Of a stretch of DNA of 64,000 nt, positions 54,399 to 62,919 are shown in pieces. The notes beneath the pieces were generated by a model. It was not told the origin of the DNA. It made no database searches and saw only the letters and a list, made by a program, of their open reading frames with translations. The DNA is taken from assembly GCF_900155595.1 (NCBI RefSeq), contig NZ_FTPB01000003.1, forward strand, positions 186,001 through 250,000. Direction: 5' to 3'. The position numbers were made by a program, and so were the translations under genes. Source of the DNA: Actinomyces mediterranea. GTDB lineage: Bacteria; Actinomycetota; Actinomycetes; Actinomycetales; Actinomycetaceae. Position 1 is the first letter of the stretch. Each line of letters starts with the position of its first letter.

Positions 54399-54903
54399 AA
54401 CGCTGTTCCCGGAACAACTCCTCGTTGGGAATACTGGCTGTCTCAGTACTCCTATCTCCGGCCGCGAACGTCAGGCGGCCTATTCAACTACGCCGTACCG
54501 AACACAGCAGCACTGCATCGATCTGCAGGCGCTGGAACAGTGGTGGGAATTGTCACGGAAACCGGCAATGACGCCCTCGCGACCCTGCTGCTCGGCGACC
54601 TGCGACTGTCTGTGCATATGCGCCCAGCGCTGGCCAGTTCGCAGAGTCTCAGAAGACCGCCCTCATAAAAGGCAACTAACTCCGTAGCGAGTGAGCAGTT
54701 GGCGCGCAACGATGTGCGGCTACACGCCGTCCGACACCACTCGCTTCAGTTCGACACCGACGCCTGCGAACGTGCACGCCGCAACGACTCGTCCGACTGC
54801 ATCGTCCATAGAGATACTCGTCGAATCCGCCAGTGTTTCAAGTCTCTCCCGAATTCCTTTCAGCGGTGACGACCACCCGTGATGAAAGGCGAGTGAATAT
54901 CGC
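54399..54903. other. remnant DNA between the IS and the mal operon
   Basis: About 500 bases with no intact gene. A plus-strand frame starting at the IS border (NAVPGTTPRWEYWLSQYSYL) runs to 54668 and could be the tail of the interrupted RHS region, but I do not recognise it. A minus-strand frame ending at 54720 (LKGIRERLETLADSTSISMDDAVGRVV) looks protein-like and may be a gene fragment. Both lack starts with ribosome binding sites. Confidence 0.4.
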
Positions 54904-54936
54904 GGTGGGCGGGCGCGCCATGCGCACCCGCCCACC
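54904..54936 (-). terminator. terminator of the mal operon
   Basis: A 14-bp stem with one mismatch (GGTGGGCGGGCGCG against CGCACCCGCCCACC), located 28 bases beyond the malG stop. Confidence 0.7.
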
Positions 54937-54963
54937 CGATCACCACAGCCAGGTCTGTGGAGC

Positions 54964-55857
54964 TCAACCCTTGACGGCGCCCGCCGTCAAGCCGGACACG
55001 ATGTACTTCTGCAAATACTGGAACAGGGCGATGACCGGGACCGCCGCGACGACCGCTCCTGCGGCGAATACGCCCCACGGCGCGGTTCTCGCGTCAGCGA
55101 CCCAGTTGTACATGCCCACCGCGAGGGTGAATTGCTCGGGCTGCTGAAGGACCACCTTCGCGATGACGAAGTCGCCGAAGCTGGAGATGAAACTCAGCAG
55201 GGAGACGACGGCGAGGACGGGCAGCACTAGCGGCATGATGATCGTCCAGAAGGTCTGGGCGTGGGAGCATCCGTCGATCTCCGCAGCCTCGTCGAGTTCG
55301 CGGGGGATCGAGTTGAAGAAGCCGTACAGGAGGAAGGTATTCGACCCGAGGGCGCCACCCAGGTAGACGGCGACCAGGCCAAGCTTCGAGTTGAGCCCGA
55401 TGATCGGGAAGACGTCCTGAATGCCCAAGAGTAGCAGATAGAGCGCCACGAAGGCGAGCATCTGCGGGAACATCTGGACAAGGAGGAGGAAGGTGAGGGT
55501 TCCCCGCCGCCCCTTGAAGCGGTAGCGGCTGAAGGCGTAGGCCGCCGCCGCTCCCATGAGGACCGTACCGATCGCGGTGATGGACGAGACGATGAGGGAG
55601 TTGACGATCCAACTCCAGTACGGGGTATCGGCGAGCGACGTGTAGTTGTCGAACGAGACAGTGCGGAACAGCTGATTCGACCCGGTGAGCGTCGCATTGG
55701 GCACGAGCGACACCGACAACACGTACGCGAGGGGGATCACGCAGTAGATGATGACGAGGACGCCGACGACATGGCGCCAACCGACCTCAGCGATCCACCG
55801 CCACCCGGTGAGGGAGGTGTGGAGCTTCGCTTTCTTATTCGTTGCAGGAGCAGACAT
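54964..55857 (-). CDS. malG: maltose-type ABC transporter permease MalG
   Basis: 297 residues from the ATG at 55857 (GGAGG seven bases upstream, overlapping the malF stop by one base). Six membrane helices. The EAA loop is ELDEAAEIDGCSHAQTFWTIIMPLVLP, which docks the ATPase. The end, LFQYLQKYIVSGLTAGAVKG, is the MalG signature. It pairs with MalF to import malto-oligosaccharides or a similar sugar. No ATPase gene lies in the operon, so a shared MsiK-type ATPase encoded elsewhere is expected, as in many actinobacteria. Confidence 0.94.
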   Translation of the reverse strand: MSAPATNKKAKLHTSLTGWRWIAEVGWRHVVGVLVIIYCVIPLAYVLSVSLVPNATLTGSNQLFRTVSFDNYTSLADTPYWSWIVNSLIVSSITAIGTVLMGAAAAYAFSRYRFKGRRGTLTFLLLVQMFPQMLAFVALYLLLLGIQDVFPIIGLNSKLGLVAVYLGGALGSNTFLLYGFFNSIPRELDEAAEIDGCSHAQTFWTIIMPLVLPVLAVVSLLSFISSFGDFVIAKVVLQQPEQFTLAVGMYNWVADARTAPWGVFAAGAVVAAVPVIALFQYLQKYIVSGLTAGAVKG

Positions 55858-57452
55858 CACAGTTCCTCCAATGCCTTGGTCTGACGGAAGCCGAGCCATG
55901 CGATGACGCCGACGACGATGAAGATGACGATCGACATGGCGGATGCGAGGCCGTAGTCGGGCCTACCCCCCGCGAACGCGATCTTGTACACCATCGAGAT
56001 GAGGATGTCCGTCTCACCGACGGGCACCGACAGGCCCGGATAGTTGGGGCCTCCGCCCGTCAGCATGTAGATGAGGGAGAAGTTGTTGAAGTTGAACGCG
56101 AAGGAGGCGATGAGTAGGGGAACCGTCGATTGGAGGACCAGTGGCAGTTTCACCGACCAGACGGTGCGCAGCGGGCCCGCACCGTCGATCTTCGCCGCTT
56201 CCATACAGTCGCTCGGCAGCGACTGGAGCGCCCCCATGCACACGAGGAACATATAGGGGAAGCCGAGCCACAGATTGACTCCGAGGATTGCGATTTTCGC
56301 GAGGAATCCGTCGGTGAGCCATGGGATCTGCGCCCCGCCGAGGATCACCTGGTTGAGGAAGCCGTAGTCCTCGTTGAGCATGCCCCGCCACACGAGAGTC
56401 GCAAGGAAGGCCGGGAAGGCGTAGGGCAGGATGAGCAGGGACTGGTAGATCCTGCGGCCCTTGACGCGCGTGTCCGCGAAGACGAGAGCGAGGAAGAGGC
56501 CGAAGACGAAGGTCGTCAGAACGGAGAGCACCGCGAAGGCGAAGGACCACGCGAGTGCTTTGACGAAGGGGCCTGCGAGGTCGGCACTGGTTAAAATATT
56601 GGCGTAATTCGCCCCTCCGATGAACACGCGCCAGCCGGGGGCGAGTTCCTCACCCGCGTCGGAGACGAAGACTCCCTTGTCCTCCGCTGCGGTGTAGACG
56701 ACGCCGGTCTCGGTGTTCGTCATCGTGTCGGCGGCCTCATCGTAGACGAGGATGGATTTTGCGGCGTATCCGCGTGATCCGTCAGGGGTCACGTAGAAGC
56801 CGTCATTGGGATCGTCTGAGATGTGGACCGCGAGTGCGGCCACTTCGCTCTGGCGTGCGACGAGCCCCGCGAAGTCGAGGATCGTCTCGCCGGGTATCTC
56901 GGTGATGGCGGTCGACGTCGCTTTCGCGCCCTTCACCTTTTCGAGAGGGGTGTCCCCATCGCCGACGAGGACGTCGCCGCTAGCGGGGTCGACGATGGCG
57001 AGGGCGAGTTCGTGTCCGCGGTCGAGGACGGCGACGGGAACGTCGACGGCTCCCTCCGCCCTCGTCTGGTTCTGCATGAGGATCGCCTCAATGGCGTCGG
57101 ACTTCGTCGAATTGTGGCCCTGTCCGTAGTTCGTCATGGACACATATCCGGTGTATCCCATGACGAAGACTTGGTAGATGAGGAGGAAGACCATGCCGGG
57201 GACGAGGTACTTGGCGGGGATCATCCGCTTTGAGAAGTACACGTAGTTGACCGCGACGAGGAGGACGGCCAGGACGGCGACGCTCACCCAGGAGCGGACG
57301 AGGAGGGCAGTGACGATGCCATAGATGCCGAGGGCGTCGATGAGCATCATGAGCACGAGCTTGATGACGAAACCGGGTCGGGTGACGTCTCGCGCGTGTG
57401 ATGGACGGTAGGTCGGTTGTTCATCCGCTTGGGCGGAGGATGTGGGACTCAT
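55857..57452 (-). CDS. malF: maltose-type ABC transporter permease MalF
   Basis: 531 residues, larger than many MalF proteins because, as in enterobacteria, a long periplasm-type P2 loop (about residues 110-285) lies after the third helix. The EAA loop is CMEAAKIDGAGPLRTVWSVKLPLVL. The C-terminal helix pair includes FAFNFNNFSLIYMLTGGGP. It partners MalG. It lies 130 bases downstream of malE, behind an intercistronic hairpin. Confidence 0.93.
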   Translation of the reverse strand: MSPTSSAQADEQPTYRPSHARDVTRPGFVIKLVLMMLIDALGIYGIVTALLVRSWVSVAVLAVLLVAVNYVYFSKRMIPAKYLVPGMVFLLIYQVFVMGYTGYVSMTNYGQGHNSTKSDAIEAILMQNQTRAEGAVDVPVAVLDRGHELALAIVDPASGDVLVGDGDTPLEKVKGAKATSTAITEIPGETILDFAGLVARQSEVAALAVHISDDPNDGFYVTPDGSRGYAAKSILVYDEAADTMTNTETGVVYTAAEDKGVFVSDAGEELAPGWRVFIGGANYANILTSADLAGPFVKALAWSFAFAVLSVLTTFVFGLFLALVFADTRVKGRRIYQSLLILPYAFPAFLATLVWRGMLNEDYGFLNQVILGGAQIPWLTDGFLAKIAILGVNLWLGFPYMFLVCMGALQSLPSDCMEAAKIDGAGPLRTVWSVKLPLVLQSTVPLLIASFAFNFNNFSLIYMLTGGGPNYPGLSVPVGETDILISMVYKIAFAGGRPDYGLASAMSIVIFIVVGVIAWLGFRQTKALEEL

Positions 57453-57533
57453 ACGATCACTTCAACAATCTTCGAGGAGGGTTCGTGCGGTGCTGCGGAA
57501 CCGGTCCGCCTGATGACGACCCGGGTGTACAGA

Positions 57534-57563
57534 GTCCCGGACGCGTGTGGATGCGCCCGGGAC
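57534..57563 (-). promoter_or_regulatory. intercistronic hairpin between malE and malF
   Basis: GTCCCGG (57534-57540) pairs with CCGGGAC (57557-57563), with further GCG/CGC pairing inside. It starts 20 bases after the malE stop. Hairpins here typically stabilise malE mRNA or cut readthrough, giving more binding protein than permease. Confidence 0.45.
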
Positions 57564-57582
57564 GCCGACATGCAGGCTCAGA

Positions 57583-58824
57583 TCACTTATTGATCGCCTT
57601 GTCGATATTGGACACCATGGTGGCCCAGCCTTCAGCGGGGGCCTCCTTACCGGTGACGATATTGCCCTCGGTGGCGCCCCAGAACTCCCACACGGAGCCC
57701 ATCTCGGGGATCGCGGGCATCGGGACGCCTCTGCCGGCGACCTCAGCGATGCCCCGGATGGTCGGGTTGTCGATCGCTTCAGCGACCTTGGTCATCGCGG
57801 GGACGCGGCCGCCGAGCTCGTAGAGCTTCTGCTGGCCTTCTTCAGAGCCGACGTACTTCATGAACTCGTTGACGAGCAGCTGGTTCTGAGTCTTCGCGGA
57901 GGGGAAGAACGCCTGGACACCGACGAAGGGCTGAGCCTCCTGGCCGCCTGCGGAGGGGATCGGGAGGATTTCGACATCCATGCCCGCTTCTTCGAAGGCG
58001 GTGATATTCCAGGGGCCGGTCACCATGTAGGCTGCTTTGCCGTCGAGGAAGGTCTGCTTGGCGATATCAGCGGTGACGGACATGTCAAGGACGCCCGCAT
58101 CCCCCTGAGCCTTGAGCCATTCCGCAAACTTGGTGCCGTTGTCGCCGCCGAGCGCGAGTTCCTTGGTGTAGGAGCCGTCCGCCTCCTGCTTGAAGACGGG
58201 TGCTCCGAAGGAGGTCTGGAAGGCGTACATGTGGTACGGGTCGAGCTGGCCGTTCTCGCCGGCCTGGACGATGAATGGGCGCTCAGCGCCCGATGCTTTG
58301 CCCGAGGCGATCATCTCGTCGAAGGTCGTCGGGGTGTCAGTGGTGAGGGCATTGTTGCGAATGAGCGCAACGGATTCGATGGCGTAGGGCATGCCGTAGG
58401 TCTGGCCGCCGTAGGTGATGCCCTGAACGGCGGACTCGGAGAGCAGACCCTTGGATGCACCCAGGTCGACGGTTCCGACGACGCCATTGGCGATGAGGCC
58501 GCCGAGGCGGTCGTGTGCGGTGATCATGACGTCAGGACCGTTGCCGGTCGGCACCTGGGTGATGAACTCCTCGTTCATGTCGGCTTCGGACTTCTGGACG
58601 ACATTGAGGTCGATCTTGGTCGCCGCGGTAAAGTCCTTGGCGAGGTCCTGCATCTGGGAGTAGCGGGTGTCGTCCGCCCAGATTGTCAAGGTGCCGACCG
58701 CATCCGCAACGGCGGTATCGGTTGCGCTGGATTCTGTCTTGGTGGAGGCATTCTGGGTGCCGCCGCAGGCTGCAAGGGTGGCAGCGAGGGTCAGTGCGCC
58801 GAATGCTGCAATGCCACGTCGCAT
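57583..58824 (-). CDS. malE: maltose/maltodextrin-binding lipoprotein MalE
   Basis: 413 residues from the ATG at 58824 (CAGGAG six bases upstream) rather than the TTG two codons earlier. Signal peptide with lipobox LAAC (Cys20). Cluster D solute-binding fold: LTIWADDTRYSQMQDLAKDF, GPDVMITAHDRLGGL, YGMPYAIESVALIRN, YMVTGPWNITAFE and LVNEFMKYVGSEEGQQKLYELGGRVPA. It captures the sugar outside the membrane for MalFG. It is divergent from a LacI-type regulator. Confidence 0.93.
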   Translation of the reverse strand: MRRGIAAFGALTLAATLAACGGTQNASTKTESSATDTAVADAVGTLTIWADDTRYSQMQDLAKDFTAATKIDLNVVQKSEADMNEEFITQVPTGNGPDVMITAHDRLGGLIANGVVGTVDLGASKGLLSESAVQGITYGGQTYGMPYAIESVALIRNNALTTDTPTTFDEMIASGKASGAERPFIVQAGENGQLDPYHMYAFQTSFGAPVFKQEADGSYTKELALGGDNGTKFAEWLKAQGDAGVLDMSVTADIAKQTFLDGKAAYMVTGPWNITAFEEAGMDVEILPIPSAGGQEAQPFVGVQAFFPSAKTQNQLLVNEFMKYVGSEEGQQKLYELGGRVPAMTKVAEAIDNPTIRGIAEVAGRGVPMPAIPEMGSVWEFWGATEGNIVTGKEAPAEGWATMVSNIDKAINK

Positions 58825-58894
58825 GTTCAACTCCTGGTTGTTGAGGGGACCCGTTCGCCGTCATCGGCGATCGGCTTGCCGTCACTGTAGACGG

Positions 58895-58913
58895 TTGCCG
58901 ATAATTTCTGCAA
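58895..58913. promoter_or_regulatory. candidate LacI-type operator between malE and lacI
   Basis: TTGCCGATAATTTCTGCAA is an imperfect palindrome with TTGC/GCAA ends, in the malE-lacI divergent region. On the minus strand TTGCAG followed after 17 bases by CTACAG could be the malE promoter. The central CG of classic sites is missing, so the call is tentative. Confidence 0.35.
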
Positions 58914-58998
58914 TGGGTTTCAGAGGATTTCAAAAAAGTGTTACCTTTGTGACCGTCAGCGAGCGTCTGATCTCCCACATGCTTCGGAGGTTGTTTCG

Positions 58999-60021
58999 GT
59001 GTCAACGCACAGGACACGAATGGCCGACATCGCGGCGCACGCAGGCGTCTCGACCGCGACTGTTTCACGGGTGTTCAACGGCGTCGGGCAGGTGTCGAAG
59101 GAGACGAAGCTGCGTGTGCTCACAGCGATCGACCAGCTCGGCTACGAGCGCCCTTCCCCCGAGATGCACGACGCCAAACCGGTCATCGGGATCATCCTTC
59201 CCGAGTTGACGAATCCCATTTTCGCCTCCTATGCGCACGCGTTCCACACGGAGATTTCGCATGCGGGCGGCGTCGCGCACATCGCCTCACAGACTCCGGG
59301 AACAGCCTCGGAGGACGCCCACATCGCAGCATTCATCAACCGCGGCGTCTCCGGCCTCGTCTTCATCTCGGGGCGCCATGCCGACTATCAGGCGGACCTC
59401 AGCCGCTACCACGAGTTGACCCGGCGCTCAGTCCCGTTCGTCACAATCAACGGCGCCCGCCCTGAGATCGCCGCCCCGGATTTCTCGACGGGGGACGACA
59501 TCGGCATCCGCGTCGCCGTCAGCCACCTGCGCGCCCTCGGGCATACGCGCATCGCCCTCTTGGGGGGACAGACCCACCTCGTCCCGGCGCGCCGCAAGGC
59601 CGACGCCTTCCGGTCGGTCATGATGAGCGAGTATTCCACCGCCGCCCCCACTGTCGTCGAGACGTTCTACACCTACGAGGCGGCGGCATCGGCGGCGCGT
59701 GCACTCCTCGCGTCGGGGGCGACCGCGATCATCGCCGGTTCCGACATCCAAGCGCTCGGGGCGATCCAGACGATCTCCTTCACGGGGCTGACCGTACCCG
59801 GCGACGTCTCCGTCGTCGGCTTCGACGACTCGGTGCTCATGAGCCACCTCGCCCCCCCGCTCACAACGATCCACCAGCCCGTTCAGGCGATCACCGCCGC
59901 CGCGGTCCAGTCGCTGATGAGTTCCATCACGACGAAGGCACCACAGGAACATGTGGACTACGTGTACACGCCGGATCTCGTGGTTCGCGCCTCCACGGGG
60001 CCCGTCCATGATCAGAGTTGA
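58999..60021 (+). CDS. LacI-family transcriptional regulator (MalR-like)
   Basis: 340 residues from GTG 58999 (GGAGG eight bases upstream). N-terminal helix-turn-helix RMADIAAHAGVSTATVSRVFNG and hinge, then the periplasmic-binding-like effector domain (VIGIILPELTNPIFASY, GVSGLVFISGRHADY, GHTRIALLGG, IIAGSDIQALGAI, VSVVGFDDSVLMSHLAPPLTTIHQP). Divergent position makes it the likely repressor of malEFG, released by a malto-oligosaccharide. Confidence 0.92.
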   Translation: MSTHRTRMADIAAHAGVSTATVSRVFNGVGQVSKETKLRVLTAIDQLGYERPSPEMHDAKPVIGIILPELTNPIFASYAHAFHTEISHAGGVAHIASQTPGTASEDAHIAAFINRGVSGLVFISGRHADYQADLSRYHELTRRSVPFVTINGARPEIAAPDFSTGDDIGIRVAVSHLRALGHTRIALLGGQTHLVPARRKADAFRSVMMSEYSTAAPTVVETFYTYEAAASAARALLASGATAIIAGSDIQALGAIQTISFTGLTVPGDVSVVGFDDSVLMSHLAPPLTTIHQPVQAITAAAVQSLMSSITTKAPQEHVDYVYTPDLVVRASTGPVHDQS

Positions 60022-60035
60022 CGTTCGTCGACGGA

Positions 60036-60073
60036 TTGACAATCGCCTCCCAACTATTTGAGAATGGTTCGCA
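60036..60073 (+). promoter_or_regulatory. promoter and Zur-like box of the main znu operon
   Basis: TTGACA (60036-60041) is followed after about 18 bases by GAGAAT as -10. The overlapping TGAGAATGGTTCGCA (60059-60073) fits the Fur/Zur 7-1-7 consensus (TGAnAATnnTTnnCA) well and reaches the znuA start codon. Zinc-bound Zur from 62920-63312 would block transcription. Confidence 0.55.
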
Positions 60074-61110
60074 TGAAGACGTCACCCCTCCTCCCTGCGC
60101 TCATCGCCACTTCGACCCTGGCTCTCGCCGCTTGCACGCAGGGCGCCGCACCGGAGCAGTCGGTCTCCCAGACCGGCGGCGTGCTCCACGTCGCAGCCTC
60201 GTTCTACCCCCTCAAATACCTCACCGAGTCCATCGGCTCCGACCTCGTGGAAGTCACCTCTCTGACCCCTGATGGCGCTGAACCGCACGATCTCGAACTC
60301 TCCCCCTCCGCCGTGGCCTCCCTGGGAACGACCGACGCAGTCGTCTACCTCGCCGGCTTCCAAAAGGCCGTTGACGACGCCATCGCTCAGAACTCTCCGA
60401 AGACCGTCATCGATGTCTCCTCAGCGGTCCAGCTCGTTGACGCGCATGACGCCGGGAATCATCAGCACGACGCTCATGAAGACGGGGACGACCACGGCCA
60501 CGAGACCCAGTCGGGCGCACACACGGATGAACACGCCGATAAGCACGACCACGCCGCCGAATCGGACGAGCGTGCCGACCACCACCACGATATGGCGACG
60601 GACCCCCACTTCTGGCTCGACCCCAAACGCATGGGACAGGCGGCGACCGTTATCGGCCAGGCCCTCGCCAAAGCCGATCCTGCCAATGCGCAGACCTACA
60701 CCGCGAATGCCGCAGTGGTCGCGAAGTCGATGGATGATCTGTCGACCGAACTCGTCTCCGGTACTGCGACATGCGAACACACAACATTCGTCACCGCCCA
60801 TGCTGCTTTCGGGTATCTCGCAGACCGCACCGGCCTCACACAGGTGGGGATCTCCGGCCTCGACCCCGACTCCTCTCCCTCTCCCGCGCGCCTCAAAGAA
60901 ATCTCGGATCTCGTCAAGGCTAAAGGACTGACAACAATTTTCACCGAGGCTCTCATCGATCCGAAAGTCGAGAAGACCCTCGCTGACGACCTGGGGATCA
61001 CCACGGCCGTCCTCGATCCGATCGAAAGCCAGGTCGATCCTGAGAAGGACTACGCTGCAGTCATGAGAGATAACATCGCAGCATTGCGAACGGCGCTGAA
61101 CTGCAAGTGA
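60073..61110 (+). CDS. znuA: zinc-binding lipoprotein ZnuA, main locus
   Basis: 345 residues from the ATG at 60073; in-frame starts at 60058 and 60064 fall inside the promoter/Zur site. Lipobox LAAC with Cys21. Metal-site residues as in the island copy: DGAEPHDLEL, TDPHFWLDPKRM, TAHAAFGYLADRTG, FTEALIDPKVE. The His/Asp/Glu-rich loop (about 135-178) is longer but less regular. First gene of znuA-znuC-znuB-zur. Its stop overlaps the znuC frame as GTGA. Confidence 0.94.
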   Translation: MKTSPLLPALIATSTLALAACTQGAAPEQSVSQTGGVLHVAASFYPLKYLTESIGSDLVEVTSLTPDGAEPHDLELSPSAVASLGTTDAVVYLAGFQKAVDDAIAQNSPKTVIDVSSAVQLVDAHDAGNHQHDAHEDGDDHGHETQSGAHTDEHADKHDHAAESDERADHHHDMATDPHFWLDPKRMGQAATVIGQALAKADPANAQTYTANAAVVAKSMDDLSTELVSGTATCEHTTFVTAHAAFGYLADRTGLTQVGISGLDPDSSPSPARLKEISDLVKAKGLTTIFTEALIDPKVEKTLADDLGITTAVLDPIESQVDPEKDYAAVMRDNIAALRTALNCK

Positions 61111-61937
61111 GCAGCGCCCTCGAATACTCGGCAGCGGGTACCCCTGGGGTGGGGGTACCCGCTGCCGTCGTGCGTTTGAATGATCTGCACGTCGCCTGGG
61201 ATACGACCCTCATCCTTCACGGCATCACCCTCGATATCCCCAGAGGGCAGACGGTCGCCCTCACGGGCGCCAACGGCTCCGGAAAATCAACCCTCCTCCA
61301 CGCGGTCCTCGGCACTGCGCCGATCACTCGGGGCACGGCCAGCCTCTTCGGCGTCGACAACGCCGATCGGGCGCGGGTGCCCTGGTCGCGCATTGGCTAT
61401 GTGCCCCAGCGCATCAGCGCCTCGGGAGCCGTCACTTCCAGTGCCCTCGAAGTCGTCCGCTCGGGGCTGCTCGGCCCGCACAAATGGTGGGCGTCCCGCT
61501 CGGACAGCTCCCGTGCCATGGCCGCCCTCGCCCGCGTCGGCCTCGCACACAGGGCGAAAGAGCCCATGTCGATCCTGTCGGGCGGGCAGCGCCAACGGGT
61601 CCTCATTGCGCGCGCGCTCGTGCGCACCCCCGATCTGCTCATCATGGATGAGCCCATGGCGGGGATTGACGCCGCCTCGCGCCGACGTCTCGCCGATATC
61701 CTCGCCGAGGCGAAGGATTCGGGAACGACGACCCTGCTCGTCCTCCACGAACTCGGGGAACTCGGCCCACACCTCGACCGCGAGCTCCACATCTCCTCCG
61801 GTCACCTCTCCTACGACGGCGCACCGCATATCGAGGACGATCACGAGCAGCATTCGGACGTCAGCGGGCACCACCACGCCCCTGCGACCCGCCAGGCGCC
61901 TCCCCTCGTCGACGACATCTTAAGAGGCGCACAATGA
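61107..61937 (+). CDS. znuC: zinc ABC transporter ATPase ZnuC
   Basis: 276 residues. Walker A TGANGSGKSTLLHAVL, signature LSGGQRQRVLIARAL, Walker B LLIMDEPMAGID, H-loop LVLHELGELG. The C-terminus is His-rich (DDHEQHSDVSGHHHAPA). The frame opens at GTG 61107, but homology starts at about residue 21 (VVRLNDLHVAWD), after a strong mRNA hairpin, so the true start could be a GTG near 61170. It overlaps znuB by 4 bases. Confidence 0.93.
   Translation: MSSALEYSAAGTPGVGVPAAVVRLNDLHVAWDTTLILHGITLDIPRGQTVALTGANGSGKSTLLHAVLGTAPITRGTASLFGVDNADRARVPWSRIGYVPQRISASGAVTSSALEVVRSGLLGPHKWWASRSDSSRAMAALARVGLAHRAKEPMSILSGGQRQRVLIARALVRTPDLLIMDEPMAGIDAASRRRLADILAEAKDSGTTTLLVLHELGELGPHLDRELHISSGHLSYDGAPHIEDDHEQHSDVSGHHHAPATRQAPPLVDDILRGAQ
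61130..61166 (+). promoter_or_regulatory. hairpin at the znuA/znuC junction, main locus
   Basis: A perfect 15-bp stem (GGCAGCGGGTACCCC and its complement) with the loop TGGGGTG, 20 bases after the znuA stop. Shape and position match the hairpin of the island locus. It may protect znuA mRNA, attenuate transcription or hide a znuC start. Confidence 0.65.
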
Positions 61938-62857
61938 CCACGATCCTCGACGGGCTCTTCTCCCTCGTCTCTTCGAACCTCATGCAGCGCTCGCTGCTTG
62001 CGGCCCTCCTCGTAGGCCTGTCCGCCCCGGTCGTGGGCACGTACCTCGTGCACCGCAGACTCGCAATGCTCGGAGACGGCATCGGCCACATCTCCTTGAC
62101 CGGCGTCGCGCTCGGCTGGCTCGCCGGCACCTTCGCGAATGCGAGCCCGCACGACGCATGGGCCGTACCCGGAGCAATGATCGTCTCCCTCCTGGGCGCC
62201 GTGACCATCGAATTGATACGCCAATCGGGGCGCACCTCTGCGGACGTGGCGCTCGCCATGCTGTTCTACGGCGGCATCGCTGGCGGCGTCCTCCTCATCG
62301 GGATAGCGGGCGGCACTTCCGCGCAACTCAACAGCTATCTCTTCGGGTCGATCGCCACCGTCAGCTGGACCGACATCATCACGATCTCCGTGCTATCCGC
62401 ACTCATCCTCCTCGTCGGCGTGGGCATCGCTCCCGCGCTCTTCTCGGTCACGAATGACGAGGACTTCGCCCGTTCGACGGGCCTTCCCGTCAATGCGCTG
62501 TCGATGGTCATCGCAGTCCTGTCGGCGCTCACCGTCGCGGTGGCGATGCGAGTCGTCGGGGCACTCCTCGTCTCCGCCCTCATGATCATCCCCGTCGCCA
62601 TCGCGCAACTCGCTGCGAAGTCCTTCCGCTCCACGATGGCAGCGGCGATGGTCATCGGGGCAATCATCTGCATGATCGGATTGTCGGCGACCTATTTCAT
62701 CGATTTGTCGCCCGGTGCGACCATCGTCGTCCTCGCGATCACGGTCTACGCAATCGGCTTTGTCATCCGGGGGATATGGGAAGGGCGCAGGCGGGCTTCG
62801 CGGATGCGGATCACCGCTGCCCGTGTCGAACATCCGGAACGGCTTACCACCGAGTAG
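61934..62857 (+). CDS. znuB: zinc ABC transporter permease ZnuB
   Basis: 307 residues, eight to nine membrane helices, ABC-3 permease family: LLVGLSAPVVGTYLVHRRLAMLGDGIGHISL near the N-terminus is the signature, followed by YLFGSIATVSWTD and MRVVGALLVSALMIIPVAIAQLAAKSF. It forms the zinc channel with ZnuC. It is the only ZnuB in the window, so the island ZnuA/ZnuC pair would have to share it. Confidence 0.94.
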   Translation: MTTILDGLFSLVSSNLMQRSLLAALLVGLSAPVVGTYLVHRRLAMLGDGIGHISLTGVALGWLAGTFANASPHDAWAVPGAMIVSLLGAVTIELIRQSGRTSADVALAMLFYGGIAGGVLLIGIAGGTSAQLNSYLFGSIATVSWTDIITISVLSALILLVGVGIAPALFSVTNDEDFARSTGLPVNALSMVIAVLSALTVAVAMRVVGALLVSALMIIPVAIAQLAAKSFRSTMAAAMVIGAIICMIGLSATYFIDLSPGATIVVLAITVYAIGFVIRGIWEGRRRASRMRITAARVEHPERLTTE

Positions 62858-62919
62858 GCCACTTGAGTATGCTCACCTCATCTGCACTTTTGTTGAAGGA
62901 TGAAGGAATAGGCACCCCC

